Below, in pieces: positions 17,897 to 27,480 of a DNA stretch of 64,000 nucleotides. This DNA is from JAWUXM01 sp034111325 (lineage in GTDB: Bacteria > Pseudomonadota > Alphaproteobacteria > Rickettsiales > JABIRX01): contig JAWUXM010000016.1 of the NCBI GenBank assembly GCA_034111325.1, positions 38,120 to 102,119 of the forward strand. Direction: 5' to 3'. The number at the start of each line of letters is the position of its first letter. Within the stretch, counting starts at the first letter, position 1. Below the pieces are notes generated by a model. That model did not search any database and was not told the DNA's origin. It saw only the letters and a program-made list of their open reading frames with translations. Position numbers and translations under genes: made by a program.

Positions 17897-18596
17897 AAAC
17901 ATACAAAAAGACTTTATTGAGAAGATTTACGACTCATCAATTGATGATGAGTTAATTGATATATATCGCAATAATATTTTCCACAACCTAACTTCGAGCC
18001 TTCAAAATATTTACAAAACCACAGAGAAAATTGTCGGTGAAAAATATTTCAAACATTTAGCACTCGAATATATAAAGCAACATCCCTCAGAAAGTGGTAA
18101 TCTAGAAGATTATGGTGAGTACTTTCCAACCCACCTTAAAGAAATCGATATTATAAAAAAACAATTGCCATACCTACCTGATATAGCAAAAATTGACTGG
18201 CTCTATCATTTTTCATATCAACAAAAAGATACTAAACCACTTGCGGCTGAACAATTAACAAGCCTCAAAGAGGAAGATTATTTTAAGTTAAAATTTAAAT
18301 TACATCCTGCCATATTTTTCTACAAATCAGCATATCCTATCTGGCAAATTTGGCAGCTTAATAATTGCACTGATAATTCGCTAAGAGTGAATTTCAATGA
18401 TGGTAGTGAAAATATTATCATTATGCGGCAAGGAATAAAAACTCTTATAGAACCTATTGACCAAGCAGAATATGTGTTTCTACAAGAAATTCAAAACGGC
18501 AAAACACTTTATGCAATTTTTAGATTACTTGACAAAGAAAACCTCAACTCTAACATCGGCGATATGCTCAAAAAGTTTTCACAACAATTAATTTAA
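17883..18596 (+). CDS. DUF2063 / HvfC-BufC-like partner protein
   Basis: Usual partner of DUF692 enzymes, thought to help recognise the precursor peptide. The N-terminal helical domain has IYRNNIFHNLTSSLQNIYKT and ALEYIKQHPSESGNLEDYGE, the signature of the DUF2063 (putative DNA-binding) N-domain. The C-terminal part, around 120-237, is a winged or beta-rich domain ending in a short helix. The 237 residues are typical of the family. It overlaps the DUF692 gene and precedes a DoxX gene by 12 bases. Confidence 0.85.
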   Translation: MTDLKNIQKDFIEKIYDSSIDDELIDIYRNNIFHNLTSSLQNIYKTTEKIVGEKYFKHLALEYIKQHPSESGNLEDYGEYFPTHLKEIDIIKKQLPYLPDIAKIDWLYHFSYQQKDTKPLAAEQLTSLKEEDYFKLKFKLHPAIFFYKSAYPIWQIWQLNNCTDNSLRVNFNDGSENIIIMRQGIKTLIEPIDQAEYVFLQEIQNGKTLYAIFRLLDKENLNSNIGDMLKKFSQQLI

Positions 18597-18608
18597 TAGG
18601 TTATCAAC

Positions 18609-19067
18609 ATGACAGCGAAATCATACAATAAAAAGTCTGGTTACAGCAAATGCATAATTAATGCAGGAGAAAAATTCATTGCTATTTTAAACTACATCTC
18701 CCCACTATTTAACCTCGCTGTTAGGCTCTGGATTGCCTCTATCTTCTGGAAATCTGGCATAACAAAAATAGCCAATTGGGATCAAACATTATTCCTGTTC
18801 GAATATGAATATGCAGTGCCATTACTGCCAGTGGCTTTAGCAGCAATGATGTCCACAGCAGCAGAGCTTGCTTGCCCTGTCTTCCTCGTACTTGGCCTAG
18901 CTACAAGGTTCGCTGCTTTACCTTTATTCATTATGACAGTAATCATCCAATATACCGTAATTGCCCATGACCAACATTATTACTGGATGACAGCTTTACT
19001 ATTCCTCATCTTCTATGGTGCTGAAAAATTATCGCTTGATCATATCTTAAGCAGAAAGAGACGCTAG
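18609..19067 (+). CDS. DoxX family membrane protein
   Basis: Four hydrophobic helices in 152 residues with the DoxX pattern: RLWIASIFWKSGITKIANW near 38-56, AELACPVFLVLGLATRFAAL near 86-105 and a final YYWMTALLFLIFYGAEKLSL. DoxX genes commonly close DUF692-DUF2063 operons, where they may supply electrons or a membrane anchor. Preceded by AGGTTATCAAC, a fair ribosome binding site. Exact role unknown. Confidence 0.87.
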   Translation: MTAKSYNKKSGYSKCIINAGEKFIAILNYISPLFNLAVRLWIASIFWKSGITKIANWDQTLFLFEYEYAVPLLPVALAAMMSTAAELACPVFLVLGLATRFAALPLFIMTVIIQYTVIAHDQHYYWMTALLFLIFYGAEKLSLDHILSRKRR

Positions 19068-19149
19068 TCTAGAGCAAAACCCAATTTTTACATTTGCAGA
19101 ATATTGCTGGGCATCTACATATTAAGGCAATATTTTGCATCGCAAAAGA

Positions 19150-19176
19150 GTCATCCTGAATTTTTTCAGGATCTGC
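19150..19176. repeat. Family A palindromic repeat, single arm
   Basis: Starts GTCATCCTGAA and ends TTCAGGATCTGC, with a run of T as the loop. It matches the arms at 4035 and 24587 and lies 3' of the DoxX gene. Confidence 0.75.
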
Positions 19177-19259
19177 ATATTAGTAAGAAAGTTAGTTCAG
19201 ACAAATTAAAAATTTTTGATTTGCGACACTCCCACATCCTACAAACCCTTACCCCATAC

Positions 19260-19283
19260 CTCTCCCTTATGATTAAGGGAGAG
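19260..19283. repeat. Hairpin of the CTCTCCCTT type
   Basis: CTCTCCCTT and AAGGGAGAG pair perfectly around a 6-base loop between the converging DoxX and parC genes. Related stems occur at 45190-45211 and 52674-52694. It could stop transcription from either side, though no T-run follows. Confidence 0.6.
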
Positions 19284-19328
19284 CTTTAACGGAATAGTGT
19301 AAAAAGGGCGCAAAAAGATTATTTTGCT

Positions 19329-21536
19329 CTAAAATTTATTACTTCTTGGGAAATCAGAAGGCGCAGCAAGGCCGCGTGTTGCTCTGGTACCAAACCATTT
19401 CTTCAGCATCGATTGATCCCAGAATTTACGTCCAGCTTTGAGGCCATCTTCTAATTTAAAACTTGTAAAATCTAGCAATTTACAACCGGCCTGTTTCTGC
19501 AATATAACACCTTTACCTTTTTTCATCACTGGGATTTGTGCCAAATCAAAAATCAGCAAACGCCTTGCGCCACTCAGTAATGCTATTTTATCATCACCTT
19601 CTCTAATATGTTTGAGTCCAATTGCCTTATCATCCTTATTGAGCGCCAATATTTGTTTACCATTTTTTGTTTGGGCAATAATGTCGTCAGACTCAACAAT
19701 AAATCCTTTCCCTAAAAGTGAAGCCATTAATAATTTCCGACCTTTCTCATAAATGAATAGATCAGCAATATTAGCACCTTGCTCAATATCCACGATCAAA
19801 TTCAATGGCTCGCCATCAGTTTTCCCGCGGGAAATCTTATGTGCATCTAATGTATAGAAACGTCCATTATCAGCAAATATAACTAATTTATCCGTGCTTT
19901 GCGCTTCGATAACAAATTTTTCCTTATCTCCTTCCTTATATTTAACTTTTCCTAAATCATACTTGTGACCCTTCACAGCACGTATCCAACCAAGTTTTGA
20001 ACAAATAATTGTTAAAGGCTCTTTCGGAATAAAATCCATTTCCGAAACTTCCTTAATTACAAATTCATTATCTACTGTAGTTTGACGTTGATAAATCCCC
20101 CCAGCCTTCTGCCCAAAGCGTCTTTTGACTTCTTTAAACTCAGCCGTCAAAACCTCTTTACGTCTTCCTTCTGAATCTAAAATTTCCTGCAACTCTTTAC
20201 GTTCAGCTAATAACGCCTCTTGCTCTTCTTTGATTTTAATTTCCTCTAATTTACGTAAAGAACGCAAACGCATATTTAGAATCGCCTCAGCCTGAACATC
20301 ACTAAGCTTCCATTTAGCTATCATAATCTTCTTCGGCTCATCCTCTTCACGGATAATCCTAATAACTTCATCAAGGTTTAAATAGGCAATTAACAAACCA
20401 CCAAGAATCTCTAAGCGTTCATCAATTTTACCAATGCGGAATGTACTTTTTCTAACTAAAACATTAAAGCGATGTGCAATAAAAGCGTTTAGCACTTCAC
20501 GCAAGTTCATCACATGTGGTACAGAATTTTTATCCAAAACATTAAGATTAAGACTATAACGTGTCTCCAATTCAGTTAATTTGAATAATTGCTCCATCAA
20601 TGATTCTGCATCAGTTGCGCGGCTTCTAGGCTCAATTACTACACGAATTTCCTCTGCCGATTCATCCATGATATTAGCAAAATTCTGCACTTTTTTGGTA
20701 CGCAACAAATCCGCCATTTTTTCTAACAACCGCGATTTCTGTACTTGGTAAGGAATTTCGGTAATAATTATTTGATATGCGCCCTGCTTAAGATCTTCCT
20801 TATGCCATTTAGCACGAATTCTAAAAGAGCCTCGCCCCGCCGTATAATTTGCAATAATATTAGCTTTTGACTCAATAAGCACACCACCTGTTGGGAAATC
20901 TGGCGCTTGCACAAAATCCACTAATTTGGCTATACTAGCCTCAGGGTGTTTGAGCAAATGCAACAAAGCATCGGCTAACTCGCCAGCATTGTGCGGCGGG
21001 ATAGAAGTCGCCATCCCCACGGCAATACCCTCGCTTCCATTAGCTAATAAATTAGGAAAAGCCGCAGGCAAAAGAGCAGGCTCACTATCGCCGTCGTCAT
21101 AAGTCGGGCGAAAATCAACTGTATCAAACTCGATATCTTGCAATAAAGCCATCGCAACATCAGTCAAGCGAGCCTCTGTATAACGCATTGCAGCAGCATT
21201 ATCGCCATCAACCGAACCAAAATTCCCCTGCCCTTCAACTAATGGGTAGCGTGCTGAGAATGATTGCGCCAAGCGTACCAACGCGTCATAAACCGCTATA
21301 TCACCATGCGGGTGATATTTACCAATTACGTCACCAACTACTCTTGCACATTTCTTAAAACCTGAATTAGGCTCCAAGTGCAAACGTAACATCGCATATA
21401 AAATTCTCCTATGTACAGGCTTCAAACCATCACGCACATCAGGTAGTGACCGTGACATAATGGTAGAGAGTGCATAAGAAAAATAACGCTCTCCTAACGC
21501 TTTACTAAAATCTATATTGTGAATTTGCTCAGTCAT
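19329..21536 (-). CDS. parC: DNA topoisomerase IV subunit A
   Basis: Breakage-reunion subunit of the decatenating type II topoisomerase. The N-terminal domain has [19 protein letters not shown] and the catalytic tyrosine Y119 in [10 protein letters not shown]. The tower and coiled-coil region (about 340-490) is followed by beta-propeller repeats near 500-700. The 735 residues and the alphaproteobacterial features fit ParC rather than GyrA. Residue 80 is isoleucine, exactly where E. coli ParC has serine 80, and residue 84 is aspartate. Confidence 0.95.
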   Translation of the reverse strand: MTEQIHNIDFSKALGERYFSYALSTIMSRSLPDVRDGLKPVHRRILYAMLRLHLEPNSGFKKCARVVGDVIGKYHPHGDIAVYDALVRLAQSFSARYPLVEGQGNFGSVDGDNAAAMRYTEARLTDVAMALLQDIEFDTVDFRPTYDDGDSEPALLPAAFPNLLANGSEGIAVGMATSIPPHNAGELADALLHLLKHPEASIAKLVDFVQAPDFPTGGVLIESKANIIANYTAGRGSFRIRAKWHKEDLKQGAYQIIITEIPYQVQKSRLLEKMADLLRTKKVQNFANIMDESAEEIRVVIEPRSRATDAESLMEQLFKLTELETRYSLNLNVLDKNSVPHVMNLREVLNAFIAHRFNVLVRKSTFRIGKIDERLEILGGLLIAYLNLDEVIRIIREEDEPKKIMIAKWKLSDVQAEAILNMRLRSLRKLEEIKIKEEQEALLAERKELQEILDSEGRRKEVLTAEFKEVKRRFGQKAGGIYQRQTTVDNEFVIKEVSEMDFIPKEPLTIICSKLGWIRAVKGHKYDLGKVKYKEGDKEKFVIEAQSTDKLVIFADNGRFYTLDAHKISRGKTDGEPLNLIVDIEQGANIADLFIYEKGRKLLMASLLGKGFIVESDDIIAQTKNGKQILALNKDDKAIGLKHIREGDDKIALLSGARRLLIFDLAQIPVMKKGKGVILQKQAGCKLLDFTSFKLEDGLKAGRKFWDQSMLKKWFGTRATRGLAAPSDFPRSNKF

Positions 21537-21617
21537 TTTTCTTTTTTATATTTCTCTTCTTACTATCATCACCTGAATTCTTGCCCATAATTTCAAACGC
21601 GATCTGTACCCCACCGT

Positions 21618-21727
21618 GTCATTACCCGAATTCCGTAGGAATTCTAGGGTAATCCAGGAGCAAAGGGCAAGATATTAATTTATGACTCTGGATTGCCCTA
21701 GAATTCCTACGGAATTCAGGCAATGAC
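21618..21727. repeat. Palindromic repeat family B, copy upstream of parC
   Basis: Two long arms, each with an inner palindrome GAATTCCGTAGGAATTC or its equivalent, face each other: the left begins GTCATTACCCGAATTCC and the right ends GGAATTCAGGCAATGAC. The spacer is about 25 bases. The element lies between recO and parC. Confidence 0.88.
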
Positions 21728-21798
21728 AAATCTTTTAACTTAAAACCATGCTCCTTTCTTGCGAATAAGATTTAGCGAGAAATAAAAGTAGATCTCAC

Positions 21799-22527
21799 TT
21801 ATTTGCAAGCCCTTTTTAAATTATTAATTAATAAATCTCGACTAGTAGGTAATTTCTTATTTTTTGGTGCAAACCAATATTTATCCAAAAAATAACCACT
21901 TAGATCTAGACCATCGACAATTTCTTGGTCATTAGCTGGTTGATCATTTGCTATAAGAAAATTAGGCAAATTAAGCAACTTGTCTGCATATGGCTGACCC
22001 GCCTCTCTACTAACCGCTCTACCACTTTTGGGAGAAACATAAATCAAATCAAATTTTGAATTCGTTGCCGCACAACAGCTCAAATCCAAACCAAAGCCAA
22101 CGATATTTAACAACTCCATTTCAATTTTTATATAATCTGTAACCCAATCATCACCGCTTGATAATTTATGCAAGAAACCCTCTATATGAGTAAAAAACTC
22201 TGCATGAGGATCACGCTCCGGCAAAGCACCAACAACTAACTGCATAAGGCTTGAAAGCGCCATCATCCGATCATGCGAATTAATAACATTCGCAAAATGA
22301 CTTTTAACTAATTCAGCACGAAAATTGCCAAGATGTTCCTCTAGCCTTGCTGACCAAGTAAAATCAATAATATTACCAATCTGATAAATTGGCAAATTCT
22401 TCTTACTTGCGCCGCCCCTAACCATACCTGCAAACACGCCTTTTTCTGCTGAGAAAAACCGTACGATTAGAGATGTTTCACTATATTTTGAGCTTGAAAG
22501 TATAATACCCCTCCCTTGCCATTGCAT
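21799..22527 (-). CDS. recO: DNA repair protein RecO
   Basis: Works with RecF and RecR to load RecA at single-strand gaps. The start MQWQGRGIILSSSKYSETS gives the N-terminal OB fold, and FSAEKGVFAGMVRGG is the conserved strand that follows. Residues 80-240 are helical. The 242 residues are typical. The zinc-binding cysteines found in many RecO proteins are only partly represented (CCAAT near 168). Divergent from the SDHAF4-like gene. Confidence 0.92.
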   Translation of the reverse strand: MQWQGRGIILSSSKYSETSLIVRFFSAEKGVFAGMVRGGASKKNLPIYQIGNIIDFTWSARLEEHLGNFRAELVKSHFANVINSHDRMMALSSLMQLVVGALPERDPHAEFFTHIEGFLHKLSSGDDWVTDYIKIEMELLNIVGFGLDLSCCAATNSKFDLIYVSPKSGRAVSREAGQPYADKLLNLPNFLIANDQPANDQEIVDGLDLSGYFLDKYWFAPKNKKLPTSRDLLINNLKRACK

Positions 22528-22582
22528 TTTGTTTAATAACCCTTATTTTTACAACATCATCAACAATGTAATAATTAAGTCA

Positions 22583-22735
22583 ATGGAGAAAGAACAAAAA
22601 GATCCAAAAGCAAATCCTGAATTAGAACAAAAGAAACCTCAAGAAAAAGAAGGTGAATTTGGTGGTTTTGAAAACAAACCCGAACCAACCCGACATGGCG
22701 ATTGGGAGGTTAATGGCAGAACCAGTGACTTTTAA
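22583..22735 (+). CDS. SDHAF4-like (DUF1674) succinate dehydrogenase assembly factor, 50 aa
   Basis: The tail GDWEVNGRTSDF after PEPTRHG is the diagnostic end of the DUF1674/SDHAF4 family, which protects flavinylated SdhA and promotes its union with SdhB. The charged N-terminal half is rich in K, E and P. An upstream in-frame ATG exists at 22529 but overlaps the recO promoter area; the ATG at 22583 gives 50 residues and a start typical of the family. Its stop overlaps that of the convergent nadK by four bases. A second succinate dehydrogenase factor, sdhE, lies at 52.7 kb. Confidence 0.85.
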   Translation: MEKEQKDPKANPELEQKKPQEKEGEFGGFENKPEPTRHGDWEVNGRTSDF

Positions 22736-23514
22736 TATAAAAACTGTTCACGGATGATTTTTTCATCGAGGGAGTTACCGCCATCAAAAAGTAGCGTGAT
22801 GTGTTTTCTACGATTCTCAGAAATCTCAACTGCCACGACATTACGAACTTCATGAAAATCCGCCACAGCACTAACTGGACGTTTTGCTGATTCTAATATT
22901 TCAAATTTTATTTTGCTTTTGCTAGGCAATAGAGCACCACGCCAATGTCTAGGGCGGAATGGGCTAATTGGTGTTAAGGCAAGCAAGTTAGAAATCGCTG
23001 GTAAAATTGGCCCGTGCACAGAGAAATTATAAGCAGAGCTGCCAGCAGGCGTTGCAACCAAAACTCCATCTGCCACTAACTCATGTAACTTCTCGACTTC
23101 ATTAACTAAGATCCTGATTTTTGCGGATTGTTTTGTTTCCCTAAGCAACGAAACTTCATTTAGCGCCAAAGCTGTGTGACAATTCCCTTCCACATCAATT
23201 GCACTCATTATTAACGGATGAATTTTTGTGCCCTCAGCAGAATTAATACGGTGCACAAGATCTTCCACATTATAACTATTAAGCAAAAAACCGACCGTAC
23301 CACAATTCATTCCATAGATCGGCACATTATCATCCATAAATCTATGCATTGAGCGAATCATAAAACCATCACCACCAAGGGCGATAACTACATCCACAGC
23401 TTCTTTGCTTTTTTCTATATCAATAAAATTTAGATATTCTGCTTTGATAGCTTTCAATGCCTTTTTGGCAGATTCTGAACTATCCGCAATAATTCCTATT
23501 TTTTTATATTGCAT
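22732..23514 (-). CDS. nadK: NAD kinase
   Basis: Phosphorylates NAD to NADP. The nucleotide motif ALGGDGFMIRSMH lies near 45-57, NCGTVGFLLN near 69-78, and DGVLVATPAGSSAYNFSVHG is the conserved substrate loop. The 260 residues are standard for alphaproteobacteria. Divergent from trxB, convergent with the SDHAF4-like gene. Confidence 0.95.
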   Translation of the reverse strand: MQYKKIGIIADSSESAKKALKAIKAEYLNFIDIEKSKEAVDVVIALGGDGFMIRSMHRFMDDNVPIYGMNCGTVGFLLNSYNVEDLVHRINSAEGTKIHPLIMSAIDVEGNCHTALALNEVSLLRETKQSAKIRILVNEVEKLHELVADGVLVATPAGSSAYNFSVHGPILPAISNLLALTPISPFRPRHWRGALLPSKSKIKFEILESAKRPVSAVADFHEVRNVVAVEISENRRKHITLLFDGGNSLDEKIIREQFLY

Positions 23515-23574
23515 ATTCCTACTGCCTGCGTTTTATTGTAATCCCGTAAAATAACTATATCTAGCACTAACGCA

Positions 23575-24513
23575 ATGGAAAAAAACGTAAAAAACTTGAT
23601 AATCGGCTCAGGCCCTGCTGGCTATTCAGCCGCAATCTATACTGCACGCGCAAACCTCAAACCTGTTATGGTCACAGGTTTACAAGCTGGCGGGCAATTA
23701 ACCATCACCACCGAAGTTGAAAACTACCCAGGTTTTGCCGATGTAGTTCAAGGGCCTTGGCTTATGGAACAAATGTCTGCGCAGGCTGAGAAGGTTGGCA
23801 CAGAAATCATCTATGACCACATTAAAGAAGTAGATTTTAGCAAACGCCCTTTCCGCTGCGTTGATGAATCTGACAATGTCTATATTGCTGAAACCGTAAT
23901 TATTGCAACTGGTGCGCAAGCAAAATGGCTTGGCTTAGAAAGCGAACAGGCTTTCCAAGGTTTTGGTGTTTCAGGCTGCGCAACTTGCGACGGCTTCTTT
24001 TTTAAAGATCAAGAAGTCTTGGTCGTTGGTGGCGGAAATACTGCCGTTGAGGAAGCATTATTCCTAACTAATCATGCAAGTAAAGTTACGTTGATTCACC
24101 GCCGTGATAGTTTCAAGGCTGAGAAAATTCTCCAAGATCGTATCTTTAAAAACCCTAAAATTGAAGTCATTTGGGATAGCGCTTTAGAGGAAATTATAGG
24201 TAAGGATGACCCAAAAGAAGTTACTGGCGCAAGAATTAAAAATGTCAAAAGCGGCGAAATTACTGAGCTAAAAGTAAGTGGCGTCTTTATCGCCATTGGC
24301 CATGAGCCGAATACTGCTTTGTTTAAAGGACAAGTTGAGATGGATGAAACTGGCTATATCAATACCAAGCCAGATAGCACCCAAACAAATATTGAAGGTG
24401 TGTTTGCTGCTGGTGATGTGCAAGACCGCATATATCGCCAAGCAGTTACCGCTGCTGGAACTGGCTGCATGGCAGCTTTGGAGGCTGAGAAGTTTTTGGC
24501 AGAACATAATTAA
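23575..24513 (+). CDS. trxB: Thioredoxin reductase
   Basis: FAD enzyme that passes electrons from NADPH to thioredoxin. GSGPAGYSAA near 11-20 binds FAD, CATC at 135-138 is the redox pair, GGGNTAVEEA binds NADPH, and GVFAAGDVQD is the second FAD motif. The 312 residues are standard. NadK next door makes the NADP pool, and the product probably supports the thioredoxin system that feeds DsbD. Confidence 0.97.
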   Translation: MEKNVKNLIIGSGPAGYSAAIYTARANLKPVMVTGLQAGGQLTITTEVENYPGFADVVQGPWLMEQMSAQAEKVGTEIIYDHIKEVDFSKRPFRCVDESDNVYIAETVIIATGAQAKWLGLESEQAFQGFGVSGCATCDGFFFKDQEVLVVGGGNTAVEEALFLTNHASKVTLIHRRDSFKAEKILQDRIFKNPKIEVIWDSALEEIIGKDDPKEVTGARIKNVKSGEITELKVSGVFIAIGHEPNTALFKGQVEMDETGYINTKPDSTQTNIEGVFAAGDVQDRIYRQAVTAAGTGCMAALEAEKFLAEHN

Positions 24514-24586
24514 TATAATATACAATATTACATTATGAATTTCCTCTAGTAAGAAAAATTATTCTAGTCAAGCAACTACCCACAGA

Positions 24587-24732
24587 GTCATCCTGAATTT
24601 ATTTCAGGATCTGCTGAGTGAGCCAATAATATAGTAGCTTAATTTTTATAGTAAGACATGGTATGAGTATCAATTATTTACTTCCATTTTCGTGGCTAAA
24701 TTGTGCAGATCCTGAAATAAATTCAGGATGAC
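24587..24732. repeat. Palindromic repeat family A, paired 28-bp arms
   Basis: GTCATCCTGAATTTATTTC at 24587 continues to 24614 and recurs as an exact reverse complement at 24705-24732, with 90 bases between. This element makes up about half of the 316-base gap between trxB and ratA. No gene was seen in the rest of the gap. Confidence 0.9.
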
Positions 24733-24829
24733 TACTTTTGCGGTGCAAAACCTCGCTTCAATATGCAAATAATGGCAATAGTTTAAAGACACCCTACGCT
24801 TTTCATATGCTAAATGTTAAATCTTGATC

Positions 24830-25276
24830 ATGATTCATAACGAAACCGCTACATCGCAATTTACAGCAGAACAATTATTTGACTTAGTCCTGGATGTTGA
24901 GAAATACCCTGAATTTCTACCTTGGTGTAGCAACGTAAAAATCACTGAGCGCAAATCGGCAAAAGAGTTTTATGCAGAGCTCACTGTGAATTTCAAAGCT
25001 TTCACCTATACGTACACCTCTTTAGTTAGCGGCGCAAAACAAAAAAATGGCTCCTATCTACTCGAAGTCGAGATGGTAAAAGGTCCATTTAAACATCTCT
25101 TTAATTCATGGAAATTTACTTCTAATAAAAAAAATACTCTAATTGATTTTACAATCGATATGGAGCTAAAGTCTCGTTTACTTAGCAAATTACTCGATGT
25201 AATATTTGAAATTGCATTTAAAAAGATGCTCAGCGCCTTTCAGAAAAGGGCGGAAGAAGTTTATAATGGATTTTAG
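24830..25276 (+). CDS. ratA: RatA/Coq10-like START-domain protein
   Basis: Single START/polyketide-cyclase domain. LFDLVLDVEKYPEFLPWC near 20-37 is the hallmark, and the long C-terminal helix (about 118-146) closes the lipid-binding pocket. Bacterial members are called RatA, but the mitochondrial relative Coq10 binds ubiquinone; in this lineage a quinone-chaperone role is at least as likely. The frame also has a TTG two codons earlier; the ATG at 24830 gives 148 residues. Confidence 0.88.
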   Translation: MIHNETATSQFTAEQLFDLVLDVEKYPEFLPWCSNVKITERKSAKEFYAELTVNFKAFTYTYTSLVSGAKQKNGSYLLEVEMVKGPFKHLFNSWKFTSNKKNTLIDFTIDMELKSRLLSKLLDVIFEIAFKKMLSAFQKRAEEVYNGF

Positions 25277-25321
25277 AGTCGTAATATTTTATAGTAAGCA
25301 ATCAATTTATAATTTAAAAAA

Positions 25322-25888
25322 ATGACAAAACCAACCAGAGAAGAAGCAGAGCAAGCCGTTAAAACCCTAATCGCTTGGGCAGGTGATGATGTAAGTCGTG
25401 AAGGATTAAGCGAAACTCCTCAAAGAGTTGTTGAAAGCTATAAAGAATTATTCAGCGGTTATAACGTAAACCCTGCAGAGTTTCTTGTTAAGACTTTTTC
25501 AGAAACCGAAAGCTATCGTGAAATGATTATCCTTAAAGATATTTCAGTAGAGTCCCATTGTGAACATCACATGTTGCCAATTATCGGCAAAGCAACTATC
25601 GCCTATATTCCTAATGATCGAGTTGTGGGCATTAGTAAATTAGCACGCGTGGTGGATGCTTTTGCCAAACGCTTACAAATTCAAGAAAAGCTTACGGCAC
25701 AAATCGCCAATACAATTGACTCCGCACTAAAACCAAGGGGCGTTGCCGTCGTAATTGACGCTGAGCATCACTGCATGACAGTACGTGGGGTACATAAAAC
25801 AGGAGTAAAAATGCGCACATCGCATATTACTGGCTGCTTTGAAACCAACAGTAAAACTCGGCAAGAATTTTTTAATTTACTAAAGTAG
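25322..25888 (+). CDS. folE: GTP cyclohydrolase I
   Basis: First step of tetrahydrofolate synthesis, or of queuosine precursor synthesis. Zinc and substrate motifs are SVESHCEHHMLPIIGKA near 77-93 and EHHCMTVRGVHKTG near 142-155. The 188 residues are standard. No other folate genes are adjacent. Confidence 0.96.
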   Translation: MTKPTREEAEQAVKTLIAWAGDDVSREGLSETPQRVVESYKELFSGYNVNPAEFLVKTFSETESYREMIILKDISVESHCEHHMLPIIGKATIAYIPNDRVVGISKLARVVDAFAKRLQIQEKLTAQIANTIDSALKPRGVAVVIDAEHHCMTVRGVHKTGVKMRTSHITGCFETNSKTRQEFFNLLK

Positions 25889-25987
25889 AGTACTGCTTAT
25901 TGTGCACTAATGATCCCTTCTCCACCAAGATGGGAGAAAATAGCAGGATTTCTATAAAATATAAAACCAAAAGAAGATTGATCGCAA

Positions 25988-27442
25988 ATGCTTAACGTCC
26001 GCACAATATTATACGTAATCGGCATCTTGCTTTGCATATTATCGATAGCTATGATTCCGCCTTTATTGGTTGACTTCTTCAGTGATAATTATGATTGGTA
26101 TGCGTTCCTTACCTCTGTTTTCTATACAGCTTTTGTTGGGCTAAGTTTAGTCCTGACTAACCGTGGTAATAAAATTACCGATATTTCAGTAAAAGATACC
26201 TTCTTCTTAACAGGTTCTAGCTGGGTAGTTCTAACATTTTTCTCCTCCCTTCCCTTCGTCTTTTCTACTGTGAATATGACTTTCACCGATGCATTTTTTG
26301 AAGCAATGTCAGGAATCACTACAACTGGCGCTACAGTTATGACAGACTTAGACCTCGCCCCACCCGGTGTTTTAGTATGGCGTGCTATGTTGCAATGGAT
26401 CGGCGGAATAGGAATTATCGTGGTTGCCCTAGCAATTTTACCAATGCTAAATATCGGTGGAATGCAATTATTCCGTACTGAATCATCAGATCGCTCTGAT
26501 AAAGTCTTGCCACGCGCAAGACAATTAGCCTCTGCCCTAGCTATAATCTACCTTACCCTCACAACATTATGTGCCTATTTACTATACATAAATGGCATGA
26601 CAGTTTTCGATGCAATATTACATTCCCTAACAACAGTTTCCACCGGCGGCTTCTCCACGCATGACCAATCAATTGCCTTTTTTGATAGTGTCCGCATTGA
26701 AACAGTCTTTACAGTTTTTGCGATTATCTGCTCGATTCCATTTACAATTTATATTAGGCTTTTTTATCACGGCAATTTCTCAGCAATCTTTAAAGATAGC
26801 CAAATCCGCTGGTTTTTAATGACTTTATTACTAGCGACAATGGCAGTTACTTTATGGCTTTACAACACACAAAATATGGCGTTTGCCCAAGCTTTCCGCT
26901 TCTCCTCTTTTAGTGTAATTTCTGTGATTACCACCTCAGGTTTTGCAATTACTGATTATAGCCTTTGGGGTAGTTTTGCTGTAGTAGTCATCTTCCTCAT
27001 TAGTGTTATAGGCGGCTGTACTGGCTCTACTGCGGGTGGTATAAAAATATTCAGATTTCAGATTCTCTATGGCACAGCCAAGCATCAGCTTAGCCGATTA
27101 CTGCAACCACACGGAGTATTTAAAGTTCAATATAACCAAAAACCTGTGGATGATTCCGTTGAGACTTCCGTCATGAGTTTTTTTATTTTATTTGCGTTTT
27201 GCTTTGTTATCACAACAGTCCTCCTTTCGGCAACTGGCCTAGATTACATCACTAGTATGAGCGCCTCCGCTTCTGCCTTAGCTAATGTTGGCCCTGGGCT
27301 AGGCAATGTCATTGGTCCCGTTGGCAATTATCAACCACTAACTGATAGTGCAAAATGGATTCTATCAGCTGCTATGCTAGTTGGTAGGTTGGAGCTTTTC
27401 ACCATCCTTGTATTATTCACTAGTTATTTCTGGCGTGACTAA
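25988..27442 (+). CDS. trkH: Trk-type potassium uptake protein TrkH
   Basis: Ion-conducting subunit of the Trk potassium system. Four pore-loop repeats are visible: SGITTTGATVM, TVSTGGFSTH, ITTSGFAITDY and ALANVGPGLG, each with a filter glycine. About ten membrane helices over 484 residues. GGCTGSTAGGIKIFR is a conserved TrkH stretch after the third pore. The regulatory TrkA gene is not in this window. Confidence 0.95.
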   Translation: MLNVRTILYVIGILLCILSIAMIPPLLVDFFSDNYDWYAFLTSVFYTAFVGLSLVLTNRGNKITDISVKDTFFLTGSSWVVLTFFSSLPFVFSTVNMTFTDAFFEAMSGITTTGATVMTDLDLAPPGVLVWRAMLQWIGGIGIIVVALAILPMLNIGGMQLFRTESSDRSDKVLPRARQLASALAIIYLTLTTLCAYLLYINGMTVFDAILHSLTTVSTGGFSTHDQSIAFFDSVRIETVFTVFAIICSIPFTIYIRLFYHGNFSAIFKDSQIRWFLMTLLLATMAVTLWLYNTQNMAFAQAFRFSSFSVISVITTSGFAITDYSLWGSFAVVVIFLISVIGGCTGSTAGGIKIFRFQILYGTAKHQLSRLLQPHGVFKVQYNQKPVDDSVETSVMSFFILFAFCFVITTVLLSATGLDYITSMSASASALANVGPGLGNVIGPVGNYQPLTDSAKWILSAAMLVGRLELFTILVLFTSYFWRD

Positions 27443-27480
27443 AATAAAAAATACCAAAAAATAAAAATATAAAATAACCC

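Noticed and set aside
19104..19289. 61-codon ORF after DoxX, considered as a possible MNIO precursor
   Set aside because: No repeated cysteines and no signal peptide; it is made mostly of a family A repeat and a hairpin.
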